From: G965220305 sp965220305
Lineage (GTDB): Bacteria; Chloroflexota; Dehalococcoidia; Lucifugimonadales; UBA3495
Assembly (NCBI GenBank): GCA_965220305.1
Contig: OZ244817.1
Coordinates: 2,914,001 to 2,978,000 of the forward strand
DNA: 64,000 nucleotides
Reading direction: 5' to 3'
The translations under genes were made by a program, and so were the position numbers. Shown here piece by piece: positions 52,357 to 61,348 of this stretch. Within the stretch, counting starts at the first letter, position 1, and each line of letters opens with the position of its first letter. A model generated the notes under the pieces. That model ran no database searches. It was not told the DNA's origin and was given only the letters and a program-made list of their open reading frames with translations.

Positions 52357-52623
52357 ATGAAGTATACCATAGTCCTGCTGGCCGATGGCGAAAAAGGTTA
52401 CACTGCCCTAGTGCCGGCTTTGCCAGGCTGCCTATCGGAGGGTGACTCAGTAGAAGAAGCTTTGGACATGGTGGGCGAAGCTATTGCTTTGTACCTTCAA
52501 TCTGCTCAAGACCATGGCGAGGAAGTTCATGTTGAAATTCCCGGCACCCTGATTGGAGAAGTGGATGTTGATCCGGGCTCCTTCATGGTATTATCGCCTG
52601 CCTCTCCGGCGCGCCCCCGATGA
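52357..52623 (+). CDS. hicB: HicB family antitoxin
   Basis: 88-aa HicB/UPF0150 antitoxin: MKYTIVLLADGEKGYTALVP, ALPGCLSEGDSVEEALDMVG, EAIALYLQSAQDHGEEVHVE. ATG 52357 has a GGAGG Shine-Dalgarno (in CCGGAGGTGCA). No obvious C-terminal DNA-binding domain, so a short form. Neutralises the adjacent HicA. Both genes look intact. Confidence 0.9.
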   Translation: MKYTIVLLADGEKGYTALVPALPGCLSEGDSVEEALDMVGEAIALYLQSAQDHGEEVHVEIPGTLIGEVDVDPGSFMVLSPASPARPR

Positions 52624-52724
52624 AGCGCAAGACGCTGTTGATATACGGGGGATATGCGCGCCCCGGCAGGTTTGCTTGACGGTTAACGATACATGGTCGC
52701 CAGCGCTCAATCGCCTCTTTCGTA

Positions 52725-53621
52725 TCAAGGGGCTTCTTGGGAGGAAAACACCAGCACTGGCGCTCCCGCCGAGCGTATGATGGAGTCGGCCACGCTGCCG
52801 ATGAGGAGTCGCCCGATGCCCGAGCGTCCGTGGGTGCATATAGCCGCCAGGTTGCCGGTGGTGTTGCCCAGGTGGTCGATGATGGTGAGGGCTGGCGAGC
52901 CCTTCATTATCGTAAAATCCGTGGGCGCGCCTCCCCCTTCTGACAGACGCCGGGCTATGGGGCCCAGGTAAGCCTCGGCTTCTTCCTCCAACTCCTCCTC
53001 AACCGGCGCGGTGTCCATGGTGACGCCCTCGGAGGCGTAGTAGGCCAACGACCCAAGGGCTATGACCCGTACCAGGTGGATACCCAGGGACAGTTGTTGG
53101 GCCATTTCCTGGGCGTGGGGGAGGATGCCCTCGGCCAGTTCGGAGCCGTCCAGGGGAACGGTCAGGGAGGACAGTCGGTGGTCATTCTGGGCGCTCCTCT
53201 CGATGGCGGATGGGCTTAGGGCCAGCACTGGCGTCCTGGTGGAGCGGATAACTTCATCGGTCACGCTGCCCAGCAGTCCCCGGCGCGGCCCCGAATGTCC
53301 GCGAGTGCTCATGGCTATCAGGTCAAATTCGCCCTCCTGGGCCTGGCCCACAATCTGCTCGGAAGGGACGCCCGCCACCACCACCGGGGCGTCGGTCTCC
53401 ACCCCGGCGTCGGCTAGCTGCTGGACCTGGCGGCGCACCAGGGCCTGGGCCTCGGCCCAAATCTCGGTCTCGTTGGCCTGCCCCGGGCGCCGGTCCGGGT
53501 CCAGAACGGTCATAACGGTTACCCTGGCCCCCAGGGACCGGGCGACGCTGGCCACAAAGGGCAGGATGGAAGACCCCACGTCAGAACCATCCTGGGGCAC
53601 TAGTATGCTACTGTACGCCAT
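52725..53621 (-). CDS. Universal stress protein with two UspA domains
   Basis: 298-aa tandem UspA protein. Domain 1: YSSILVPQDGSDVGSSILPF to STRGHSGPRRGLLGSVTDEV with the ATP-binding GxxG...GS pattern, ending TRTPVLAL. Domain 2: SLTVPLDGSELAEGILPHAQ to THGRSGIGRLLIGSVADSII, ending GAPVLVF. Both nucleotide-binding loops look intact. Start ATG 53621 chosen from the canonical MAYSSILVPQDGS; an upstream open frame adds 21 residues. Probable role in stress or energy-state sensing. Confidence 0.94.
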   Translation of the reverse strand: MAYSSILVPQDGSDVGSSILPFVASVARSLGARVTVMTVLDPDRRPGQANETEIWAEAQALVRRQVQQLADAGVETDAPVVVAGVPSEQIVGQAQEGEFDLIAMSTRGHSGPRRGLLGSVTDEVIRSTRTPVLALSPSAIERSAQNDHRLSSLTVPLDGSELAEGILPHAQEMAQQLSLGIHLVRVIALGSLAYYASEGVTMDTAPVEEELEEEAEAYLGPIARRLSEGGGAPTDFTIMKGSPALTIIDHLGNTTGNLAAICTHGRSGIGRLLIGSVADSIIRSAGAPVLVFSSQEAP

Positions 53622-53817
53622 GAGCAGACCTCTCCAAAACGGCGCTAAGCTGTGGGTCAAACCTGGGAAAAAGTAGGCGGCCAACCCTCTCGCCAGTCCC
53701 CCCGGTCCGAAAAGCGAGGGCGGGGTGGCTGCGCCCCGGGCTTACCTTGAATACAGCCAATACGTGGTAAGCCGCCGGACGCGCCTTCCGGGTTTCAGGC
53801 CCTACCTTTGGACTCCT

Positions 53818-54681
53818 CTAATTCAGGAAGTCCTTGATCCACTGGTCGTAGTCGGGGCGACGGGTCAACTGTCCCAGCAGTTGGGGAGATACCAGCTTGT
53901 CGCTCAGGTCCGCCGGGGCCACGCCTTCCCGCAGCGCCTTCAGGGTATCGTAGGCCGCCTTGACCGCTGCCTGGAAGGGCAGGTGCCCCTGCAACGCGAC
54001 CCGGACGCCGTTGGCCCCCAGGAATTCCAGGTCTGCCAACTCGCCGCCGGCCCCGCCAAGGAGCAGGGGAATGTTGGTCTCGGCGTGTACCTCGGCCACT
54101 TCCGCCTTGGTCTGGGCGCCCGCCAGGAACACGGCGTCAACCCCCGCCTCCTGGTAAGCCTTGACCCGGCGAATGGCCTCGGCCACGCCGCCAAACCTGA
54201 TGGCGCTGGTGCGACCAGCCACCACCAAGCTGGGGTCTTGCCGACCGGAAAGGGCGGCCTTCATCTTGCCCACTCCCTCTTCCAGGGGTATCAGCGAGCC
54301 CTCGCTGGGGTTGCCAAAGCTGAGGGGCAGCGAGGTATCCTCGATGGTCAGGCACGACACGCCAGCGGTCTCCAACTCTTCCACGGTGCGGCGCACGTTG
54401 AGGGCGTTGCCGTAGCCGTGGTCGGCGTCCACCATCAGGCTGATATTGCCGGCCCGGCAGATCCGGTGAATCTGCTGGGCGAACTCGGTGAGGGTCAATA
54501 CGATCAGGTCGGGCGCTCCCAACACCGTGCCCGAGGCGATGGAGCCGGCGAACATTCCCACTTCAAACCCCAGGTCTTCGGCGGCCCGAGCCGAGAGGGG
54601 ATCAAACACCGACGCCGGGTGTACGCACCTGTCGCCGGCCAGGATAGCCCGGTACCGCTCGCGACGTTCCGTCAAGTTCAT
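53818..54681 (-). CDS. Isocitrate lyase/PEP mutase superfamily protein (oxaloacetate decarboxylase-like)
   Basis: 287-aa TIM-barrel enzyme. RCVHPASVFDPLSARAAEDL, GFEVGMFAGSIASGTVLGAP, the Mg-binding SLMVDADHGYGNALNVRRTV and SCLTIEDTSLPL closely follow the oxaloacetate decarboxylase subgroup characterised in Pseudomonas (PA4872 type). The KKCGH signature of isocitrate lyases is absent. Likely converts oxaloacetate to pyruvate and CO2, though other 2-oxo acid lyase activities are possible. Monocistronic. Confidence 0.9.
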   Translation of the reverse strand: MNLTERRERYRAILAGDRCVHPASVFDPLSARAAEDLGFEVGMFAGSIASGTVLGAPDLIVLTLTEFAQQIHRICRAGNISLMVDADHGYGNALNVRRTVEELETAGVSCLTIEDTSLPLSFGNPSEGSLIPLEEGVGKMKAALSGRQDPSLVVAGRTSAIRFGGVAEAIRRVKAYQEAGVDAVFLAGAQTKAEVAEVHAETNIPLLLGGAGGELADLEFLGANGVRVALQGHLPFQAAVKAAYDTLKALREGVAPADLSDKLVSPQLLGQLTRRPDYDQWIKDFLN

Positions 54682-54901
54682 AATCGCTCCTTCAGGTAGT
54701 AAAAAATGGGTGTCGTCAGAGGCTAAGGCCCTCTGCTTGAGGCCCTATCCGGCCTGCACTATACTACCCCTGTCCTGCCGTTGCAACAAAGCCATTTGAT
54801 GCTGCCGTCCGCCCACAATTCCGACGGAAATGCGCCTAATTGGCCCCTCGCCAGCCCGTGTTGGCCTGTACGACGATGCCCTGCGGCCCAATGGAGGCCC
54901 A

Positions 54902-55746
54902 ATGAAGATATTCGGCGTCGACTACAGCGGCGCTCGCTCCGACCGCAACACTTGGCTGACCCAGGGCTTCCTGCGGGACGGCGCGCTGGAACTGGAGAGT
55001 TGCCGACCAATTGTCCGCGACGAGTTGACGGAGTTGCTGGCGAATGCCTCGGCGCCGGCGGTGGCGGCCCTGGATTTCCCCTTCTCGGTGCCGGCTTCTT
55101 TTGCCCGGCGCTGGCTGGGGGAGGCGTCCACCATGCCCCAGTTGTGGCGGGCCGCCTCGCGGATGGAATACAACGATTTCCTGGCTCTGAGGGATGAGTT
55201 CGTCGCCAATCACGGCGAGCCCAAACGCCTGGCCGACACCTATTTCCCCGAGTGTTACTCCTGCCTGCACAAGGCCAACCCCAACATGGTGCCCATGACC
55301 TTCCGGGGGATGCAGATGCTGGACCGCCTATACGCCGCCGGCTGCGCCGTGCCTCCCCTGCCAGCCGCTTCCGCCGGGAGAGCGGTCCTGTTGGAGGCCA
55401 TGCCCGGTGCGGCCCTGCGGGCCTTCGGGCTGCCCTATAAGGGGTACAAAAGGGGTACAAGAAGGGGATGAAAGCCCTGGAGCTCCGGCAGCGAGTCCTG
55501 GACGGGCTGTGCCACCGCTCCACTGTGCCGGTGCTCAACCTGGCCGACTTCAGTGCCCTCTGCCTGGCCAGCGACGATTGCCTGGACTCGGTGGTGGCCG
55601 CGGTGGTGGCGGTCCTCTGGGCCAGGGATCCCAGCCTCTTTCGGTTGCCGTCCGCCGAGGCTCCCCAGGACTTGGAACCGTCGCCCTTGTTGGAGGGGTG
55701 GCTCTACGCGCCGGTCCACCTGCACCATCCCGCCGCGCCAGGCTGA
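54902..55746 (+). pseudogene. DUF429-like gene split by an 11-bp tandem duplication
   Basis: The 5' part encodes MKIFGVDYSGARSDRNTWLT through AALRAFGLPYKGYK and then runs to a TGA at 55469-55471. The 3' part (from ATG 55468: MKALELRQRVLDGL, then ASDDCLDSVVAAVVAVLWAR) is in another frame. The junction carries AAGGGGTACAA twice (55439-55449 and 55450-55460). Removing one copy gives a continuous LPYKGYKKGMKALELRQR and a 277-residue protein. So a tandem duplication disrupts one gene. It could be a recent mutation, a reversible slippage switch, or an assembly error. Function of the family unknown. Confidence 0.82.
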
Positions 55747-55836
55747 CGCCCAGCGTCGGCCTTGCCTGGAGCCGGGGCCGGGGTCTATCGGTTCTCCAGC
55801 TAGGGTCCAGTTCGCCCTGACCCGCAGGGAACCACC

Positions 55837-56046
55837 CCCACCGTCATTCCGGCGGAGGCCGGAACCCAGGGGTGGGGGGCTTCTGTTGGCAGCGGATTCA
55901 GGCCCCTAGACAGATTCAGGGTGAGCGGCGCAGCAACAATCGAAAGACCCGGTGAGCGGCGTAGGACGATTGCAAAATCCTTCCATACACCTTCCATACA
56001 GTGGAATATGCCCTCAACCCGTCTTTCCCGCGAAAGCGGGAATCCA
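55837..56046. repeat. Module A, module C/B fragments and a CCCGCGAAAGCGGG hairpin
   Basis: Module A at 55837-55886 (hairpin ATTCCGGCGGAGGCCGGAAC), a module C/B fragment at 55914-55960 (CAGGGTGAGCGGCG, AACAATCGAAAGACCC), and the TTTCCCGCGAAAGCGGGAAT hairpin at 56023-56042. Within the 484-nt gap 55747-56230; no gene seen. Confidence 0.75.
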
Positions 56047-56230
56047 CAGTTCCAACCTTGGAGTCCTGCCATAACCGAGCGGACGGCGCGAATCGAACAA
56101 CTTTGCAATCGTCCTGGTGAGCGGCGCGGCGTCGGTTGCCTAACAGTCCGGGAACCATTATCATGTTGGCGACTCATCCCTACGGCGAATTGACGCGGGG
56201 GCGGGTCAAACTGGCCCGGGAGGTTCGGCA

Positions 56231-56569
56231 ATGGGCATATACCGCCTCTACAGTGGCGACGACGGGCAGTCCCACATCGAAGAATTGGACCTATCTTCCC
56301 ACCCGGAATTGTCCTCGCCCCAATCAGTGCAGGACATCACCTTTCGGGTGTGGCCGGCGGGCCACTTCATAGACTGGCACCCCGCCCCCCGTCGGCAGTA
56401 CCTCATTTCCATATCCGGCGAGATCGAGATAGGGTTGGGCGACTGCGCCACGGTACACTACCAGCCCGGCGACGCCCGCTTGGTGGAGGACACCTCCGGA
56501 CAGGGCCACACCACCCGGGTGGTGGGCGACCAGCCCAGCATCAACGCCGTCATTCCCCTGGCCGATTAG
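56231..56569 (+). CDS. Small cupin-like protein, tandem paralogue 1
   Basis: 112-aa beta-barrel protein, first of three tandem relatives. GIYRLYSGDDGQSHIEELDL, PAPRRQYLISISGEIEIGLG and PGDARLVEDTSGQGHTTRVV fit a cupin-like fold with a His in the second motif. More divergent than paralogues 2 and 3. The conserved GxGHT region suggests a metal or ligand site; function unknown. Confidence 0.8.
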   Translation: MGIYRLYSGDDGQSHIEELDLSSHPELSSPQSVQDITFRVWPAGHFIDWHPAPRRQYLISISGEIEIGLGDCATVHYQPGDARLVEDTSGQGHTTRVVGDQPSINAVIPLAD

Positions 56570-56602
56570 CCGCCGACAACAGATGAATAGGAGGCACTTT
56601 CA

Positions 56603-56941
56603 ATGCAGATAGTAAGGGTATACTCCGGTGACGATGGCGAGTCCCACTTCGAGGACCTGTCCCCCGACCAGTTCGCCGAGATAGTCAACAACGTCGGCGA
56701 AGGTGACGTGAACCTGGGCCGGCGTCCCTCGCCGTCCTTCTCCGACTACCACACCGCGCCGCGCCGTCAGTACGTGGTCAACATGTCCGGCATCGCCGAG
56801 TTCGAGGTGGCCGACGGCACCGTGAAACGGCTGTTCCCCGGCGACGTGCTGGTAGCCGAGGACCTGACCGGCCACGGCCACATTGCCCGTAGCATCGGCG
56901 AAGAGTTCCGGGTCTCCCTGGCCGTGCCCCTGAAAGACTAG
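56603..56941 (+). CDS. Small cupin-like protein, tandem paralogue 2
   Basis: 112 aa. MQIVRVYSGDDGESHFEDLS, DYHTAPRRQYVVNMSGIAEF, VADGTVKRLFPGDVLVAEDL and TGHGHIAR define the shared core. It aligns nearly end to end with paralogue 3. Shine-Dalgarno AGGAGG in AATAGGAGGCAC. Follows paralogue 1 by 33 nt, probably co-transcribed. Confidence 0.83.
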   Translation: MQIVRVYSGDDGESHFEDLSPDQFAEIVNNVGEGDVNLGRRPSPSFSDYHTAPRRQYVVNMSGIAEFEVADGTVKRLFPGDVLVAEDLTGHGHIARSIGEEFRVSLAVPLKD

Positions 56942-57051
56942 CGCCGGGTGTTCGATTATCCTGGACTTTTGGGCCGGCAGGCGACTGCTGGCCCAACTTT
57001 TGCCTCCCCCAAGGGGGGCGGAGCCAAGCAGTTGGCAATTTTGGCGAGAGG

Positions 57052-57399
57052 ATGACAACCGTGCAGATAGTTCGTGTTTATTCCGGCGACGATGGCGAGT
57101 CCCACCTGGAGGACCTGACCGCCGACCAACTGGCGGAGATAGTCAACAACGTGGGGGAGGGCGACCTGGGCCTGACCCGGCGTGCCGGAGACTACTTCTC
57201 CGACTACCACACCGCGCCCCGCCATCAATACGTGGTGAACCTGGTGGGGACCTCTGAAATTGAGGTGGCCGACGGCTCCAAACGGCAGTTGGGGCCGGGG
57301 GACGTGCTGATTGCGGAGGACCTAACCGGCCACGGCCACATCTACCGGGGCCTTTCCACCGAGGAGAGGATTTCCCTATCGGTCCCCCTGTCCGACTAA
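57052..57399 (+). CDS. Small cupin-like protein, tandem paralogue 3
   Basis: 115 aa. VQIVRVYSGDDGESHLEDLT, DQLAEIVNNVGEGDLGLTRR, DYHTAPRHQYVVNLVGTSEI and VLIAEDLTGHGHIYRG; clearly the closest relative of paralogue 2. ATG 57052 adds three residues before the aligned start; GTG 57061 is also possible. Its stop overlaps the convergent DUF2851 gene by a few bases. Confidence 0.83.
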   Translation: MTTVQIVRVYSGDDGESHLEDLTADQLAEIVNNVGEGDLGLTRRAGDYFSDYHTAPRHQYVVNLVGTSEIEVADGSKRQLGPGDVLIAEDLTGHGHIYRGLSTEERISLSVPLSD

Positions 57400-58730
57400 G
57401 GAACGCTGGCGTTCCCGTTTTGGGAAGCCCCGGACAACAGGCGGTGCAGGTGCAACAAACCCTGCTGGCGGCGCGCGCTGGTTAGGACCTCACGGCAGGC
57501 CGGTCCCACCAGCCGGTCGGCCATCTCCCGCAACACTTCGTTGTCCTGTAGTTTTGCGTAGCCCCGGTAAAGGTCCAGGTACTCCTGTCCCGAGCCGGGC
57601 CGGGAGCAGGAAACCGCATGGCCGTGGAGGAAGGGGAGGGCCACGTTAACCGCCAGGTCTTTGGCCCGGTTGGCGCCCACGTAGGCGGCCCCGGCGCTGG
57701 GCGCTGCGTCCGTGGTTAGGGCCTGGGTCAGGTCCTTGGCGCGACCCGTGCTGGCCGCCTGCGCCAGCCCCGGCACCAGGCCGGTGTCCAGATAACGGGC
57801 CACCAGCCGGGCCGCGCCGGCAATGCGCCGACGGGGGTGGTTGTTGGGCCGGACCCGGAAGCAATGCCATTCTTCAGCAGACATGGCAGGCCCGAATCCG
57901 CGCTTGGGCAGCGGTGCCGCCGTCTGCTCCTTCCCTGGGGGCAGCCCCGAGAGCTGGAGTAGCCAAGATTCCAGGGTTTGTTCCCAAAGATGACGGGGTG
58001 TCGACTTGGCAATGCTAGCCAGGGAGCCGTAGGGCGCCAGGCCCGCCAACTTGACGAAGGGTTGACTATTATTCCGGTAGCCCAGCCCTTCCAGCAAAGC
58101 CTCGTACAGGGTCTGTTGGGGGCATTGCTCCCGCAGGTAGGTCTGAAACAGCGCGCTATTGTCCAGGAACCGGGCGTCTCCCGCTCGCTCCAGGAGCCTG
58201 GCGAGGTCGCCGCTCGTTTGGGGTTGGGCAAAGCCGTGCCGTTCCAGCAGCGCCCACATGCTTGCTGCGGGCCAGGCGGCTGGGGGGACTTCCTCGGACA
58301 GCAGTTGTCCCAGGGCGACCACCGGCGCGGGCTGGCCGCTGGGCAGGGTGGTGACTTCCGAGTTGACTTCCAGGGCGGCGTGCAGCACCACGCCGTTGTA
58401 GTTGGGGTCTCCGGTGTGGCCGTGGGAGTCCCAGTCCCGCTGCCTCAGGTGAAGCTCCACATCCCCCTGGACCAGGCCGACCCCCTCCATCTCCAGCAGG
58501 GCGTCCCGAAAGTCCGGGCCCGCCGATCGGCCCGGTCGACCGGGATAGAGCACCCGCACCCGGCGCCCCCCTTGGGTGCGAAACCAGGCTTGCCGTGTCG
58601 CCCGTTGCTCCCACAGCTTGGCCAACAGCCGCTCCGGGATTGGCGACTTGCTTCTGTCGTCCCCACCCTGCCGACGGTATTTACCTGGAGATTCGGCTAC
58701 CAGGGATGATTTGTAGCTGTTTGTTAGCAT
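57396..58730 (-). CDS. DUF2851 family protein
   Basis: 444-aa protein of DUF2851, function unknown. PIPERLLAKLWEQRATRQAW, RVRVLYPGRPGRSAGPDFRD, GDVELHLRQRDWDSHGHTGD-PNYNGVVLHAAL (acidic/His pattern reminiscent of nuclease-like sites) and GLGYRNNSQPFVKLAGLAPY are typical. ATG 58730 is preferred to the longer start at 58808 because the added leader is not protein-like. Present widely in Chloroflexota and Bacteroidota. Confidence 0.88.
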   Translation of the reverse strand: MLTNSYKSSLVAESPGKYRRQGGDDRSKSPIPERLLAKLWEQRATRQAWFRTQGGRRVRVLYPGRPGRSAGPDFRDALLEMEGVGLVQGDVELHLRQRDWDSHGHTGDPNYNGVVLHAALEVNSEVTTLPSGQPAPVVALGQLLSEEVPPAAWPAASMWALLERHGFAQPQTSGDLARLLERAGDARFLDNSALFQTYLREQCPQQTLYEALLEGLGYRNNSQPFVKLAGLAPYGSLASIAKSTPRHLWEQTLESWLLQLSGLPPGKEQTAAPLPKRGFGPAMSAEEWHCFRVRPNNHPRRRIAGAARLVARYLDTGLVPGLAQAASTGRAKDLTQALTTDAAPSAGAAYVGANRAKDLAVNVALPFLHGHAVSCSRPGSGQEYLDLYRGYAKLQDNEVLREMADRLVGPACREVLTSARRQQGLLHLHRLLSGASQNGNASVP

Positions 58731-58915
58731 CTGGACTGTATATTGCCACCGGGTTTGATCAAAGTCCAGCAACTTTGGCCCAACGCCAGGGCAATCGCAT
58801 ACTAACACCTAGCTTACCGTCGCTCCGCCGAAAAGCCTGTCCCGTTGCAGAACCAGGGCGTATCCCATACCTGGCGAACGGTCCCAACAGTCGCCGGTAC
58901 TGTTGAATCGGGGGG

Positions 58916-58948
58916 CTGGATTCCCGCCTTCGCGGGAATGACGGGTCC
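58916..58948. repeat. Single CCCGCCTTCGCGGGA hairpin
   Basis: GGATTCCCGCCTTCGCGGGA then ATGACGGG, in the 371-nt gap between DUF2851 and the binding-protein gene, which otherwise holds only the terminator at 59041. Confidence 0.65.
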
Positions 58949-59040
58949 CTTGCCATCCAACCGAGGACGGTATATAGAGGGTATCGTTTTGTCAAGGACG
59001 GAATAAGCTAAACTTATTGCGGTTTACGCAAGATACAAAG

Positions 59041-59075
59041 CAGGCCCAGCCTGAACATTGTTCAGGCTGGGCCTG
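59041..59075 (-). terminator. Intrinsic terminator of the binding-protein gene at 59102
   Basis: 16-bp perfect stem CAGGCCCAGCCTGAAC (59041-59056) / GTTCAGGCTGGGCCTG (59060-59075), 3-nt loop. Read on the minus strand it is followed by CTTTGTATCTT. Confidence 0.85.
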
Positions 59076-59101
59076 ATGGATGACTGCCGTTTCGACGATG
59101 G

Positions 59102-60865
59102 CTACTTGGTGAACTTCATAGTATTCACCCGGGTCCGCGGGTCGTAGCGGGGAGTCCACTGGAGGTCTTCCACCATGCCGTAGACGATGACCACCTCGAA
59201 GAAGGGGTGGAAGTAGAACTCGTCATGAATGGTGGTGGCGATCTTCTCAAAGCGTTCCCGCCGTAAGTCGCCCACCGGGGTGGCCATGGCCGCTTCGATC
59301 TGGTCCATCAGCCCTCCGGGAGAAGGGTCGCAGACCCGGCTCCCGGAACGGTAACAACCGCCGCGCGCCCAAGCCTGCCGGGCGTAGTCCAGGGTCTCGT
59401 TGGATGTGGCCGTTTCGGCGGCGTGGGAAGAGCAGAAGCAGGGCGCCTGCAAATCGGCGCCGTGGCACTGCCTCGGATCGGGCAACTTATGGCAACCGGA
59501 GCGGGAGATCTCGCTGCGGCGGGCGGGCTCCACTATCTGCAGCCGAGCGTTTATCCCGGCCTCACGCCAGTAGCCGAGCACGGCTTCGTTCAATTCCACG
59601 TCGCGGTACACCCGGTTGGCGCGGGCAAAGATGATGATCTCATTGTCAGGGTCGTAGTTGGCCGCGGCCAGCAACTCGCGGGCACGGTCCGGGTCGTAGG
59701 CGTAGGGGGTGGAGTTTTCCGGTGTTATGCCCACTGTGTCCTTGGCGGATATGTTCCCGTAGCAGCTCTGCAGTCCCCCATACAGGGACTTCAAGATTGC
59801 TTCGCAATCGGTTGCTAGGTTCAGAGCCTCGCGCACTTCCTTCTTCCGCAACTCCGGGTGCCAGATGGTGTCCAGCACATAGGTGTAGATTTCGTTGCTG
59901 GTGCCGGCGCTGAACTTGGGGACATTTTCCTGGTTCTCGAATCCGATGTCCGCCGCCCAGTCAGCCTCTCCTGAGTGGACCATGGCGGCCCGCACTAGGG
60001 ACTCGCCCCGCCACACTTGGAATACCCGGGGGATGGAAGGCATCTGGGAGTCGAAAGACTCGTTGGGCTTGTAGTTCTCGTAGGCTTCCAACTCCACGTC
60101 AATGCCCGGACGCCACTCAATTATACGGTAAGGCCCAAAGCCGATGGTAATTCGGGGCTTTTCGTCTTCCGAAGCCGTTTCCCACCATTTGGGAGCCTGG
60201 AAGTTATCGAAGATGGCCTGCCGTGGCAGTATGGGACAGGGGGTGTCGCAGATAACGTCGGCGGTGAACTCGTCGACTACCTCGGCATGGAGCGGGCCGT
60301 GGAAGCTGGCCGCTCCTTCATGGGTGGGGTCTCCGGCGATGTCCATGCCCAGCTTGAAAGCGGCGGCATTGAAGGGTTCGCCATTGTGGAACTCCACACC
60401 CTGGCGCACCTTGAAACGCCAAACGGCTGGAGCGGTTTGTTCCCAACCCTCAATGCCGCTGAGGGGCACGACCTGGAAGGTGTTGCTGTCAATCCAGGTC
60501 ACCGGGTCACTGGCCAGTTCTTCGCAGACCATGCTGGGTATGTTCCCTTGGCAACCCGGAGTCCAGGGGCCCAGACCGTTGGGCTCCTCCTGGGTCACCA
60601 GGATGATTTTGTCTTTGGCGACGACGGCCTCGACGGGAATGGGGGTAAAGGTGGGCTTGACTCGGGCCACGGAGAAGGGAGTTGGTGTTGTCCCGGACGG
60701 CTTTGGGGCCACCGTTGGGGTGTCCGCTGCCGCCGCCGAGGTAGCCGCGGGTGGCTGTTCCACCGGGGCCGCAGCCCCGCAGGCCACCACCAGCAGCCAG
60801 GTCAAGAGCGCCAACCCCAGCGCCCATCTGCGCCGGGAACCGATAGTGTGATGAATATTTCGCAT
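59102..60865 (-). CDS. ABC transporter substrate-binding lipoprotein, family 5 (paralogue 1)
   Basis: 587-aa SBP_bac_5 lipoprotein; signal peptide LALLTWLLVVAC with lipidated Cys29. KIILVTQEEPNGLGPWTPGC, WRFKVRQGVEFHNGEPFNAA, VDEFTADVICDTPCPILPRQ and YDPDRARELLAAANYDPDNE mark the family. Extra Cys pairs (CDTPC, ESCYG-like LQSCYGN) suggest disulfides outside the cell. No permease or ATPase gene adjoins. It has a strong promoter at 60965-60993. Closely related in layout to the next gene upstream at 61590. Confidence 0.93.
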   Translation of the reverse strand: MRNIHHTIGSRRRWALGLALLTWLLVVACGAAAPVEQPPAATSAAAADTPTVAPKPSGTTPTPFSVARVKPTFTPIPVEAVVAKDKIILVTQEEPNGLGPWTPGCQGNIPSMVCEELASDPVTWIDSNTFQVVPLSGIEGWEQTAPAVWRFKVRQGVEFHNGEPFNAAAFKLGMDIAGDPTHEGAASFHGPLHAEVVDEFTADVICDTPCPILPRQAIFDNFQAPKWWETASEDEKPRITIGFGPYRIIEWRPGIDVELEAYENYKPNESFDSQMPSIPRVFQVWRGESLVRAAMVHSGEADWAADIGFENQENVPKFSAGTSNEIYTYVLDTIWHPELRKKEVREALNLATDCEAILKSLYGGLQSCYGNISAKDTVGITPENSTPYAYDPDRARELLAAANYDPDNEIIIFARANRVYRDVELNEAVLGYWREAGINARLQIVEPARRSEISRSGCHKLPDPRQCHGADLQAPCFCSSHAAETATSNETLDYARQAWARGGCYRSGSRVCDPSPGGLMDQIEAAMATPVGDLRRERFEKIATTIHDEFYFHPFFEVVIVYGMVEDLQWTPRYDPRTRVNTMKFTK

Positions 60866-60964
60866 AATCTTCTATCCTTGTACTACTGAATACATATATA
60901 TTCACGCAGCTTTGGGGGGTAGCAAGCGCTACTACCTGCTGTATATATGTGCAATATGTAGAGG

Positions 60965-60993
60965 GTTATATTACCGTTCACTGTGTTTGTCAA
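60965..60993 (-). promoter_or_regulatory. Promoter of the binding-protein gene at 59102
   Basis: On the minus strand: TTGACA (60993-60988), 17-nt spacer, TATAAC (60970-60965). The MITE-like insertion begins only about 9 nt upstream of the -35. Confidence 0.75.
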
Positions 60994-61001
60994 GGAAAGG
61001 G

Positions 61002-61182
61002 CCCTGTGGACAGGGCAAACGCATTCTAAAATCGGAGGTTGCGGTTGAACCTTTGTCATTGGGCAACCGACGCAACTCTTGCTTGGAATTTTTCCGAATC
61101 TCTCAAGCCGGAGCCGATTCTCGCAAAATATTTCTGCCAATTTGTGGCTTCAAATTAGAATGCGTTTGCCCTGCCCTGTGGA
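61002..61182. mobile_element. 163-bp MITE-like element with 19-bp inverted ends and 9-bp target duplication
   Basis: Left end CAGGGCAAACGCATTCTAA (61011-61029) is the exact reverse complement of the right end (61155-61173). CCCTGTGGA flanks both sides (61002-61010 and 61174-61182), as a target site duplication. The inside (about 125 bp) encodes no transposase. A non-autonomous DNA transposon derivative; the 9-bp duplication resembles IS4-group elements but the family is not established. Confidence 0.85.
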
Positions 61183-61230
61183 GCCAGGGTCTTTCGATTC
61201 TCCGTGTAGGGACAAGTTCGGCCTGGGAGG

Positions 61231-61348
61231 CAGGCCGCCATCCCCCACCGGCATTCCGGCGGAGGCCGGAATCCAGGGGTGGGGAGCCGGTGCTGGCCGG
61301 AGACTTTAGACCCTTTGATCTGCCCAGGGTGACAATCGAAAAACCCTG
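61231..61348. repeat. Composite repeat (module A then module B tail), copy 1
   Basis: 61231-61315 matches 63679-63763 at 81 of 85 positions without gaps. It contains the ATTCCGGCGGAGGCCGGAAT hairpin, CCAGGGGTGGGGAGCCG and CTGGCCGGAGACTTTAGACC, then GGGTGACAATCGAAAAACCC. With the MITE and the promoter it fills the 724-nt gap 60866-61589. Confidence 0.82.
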
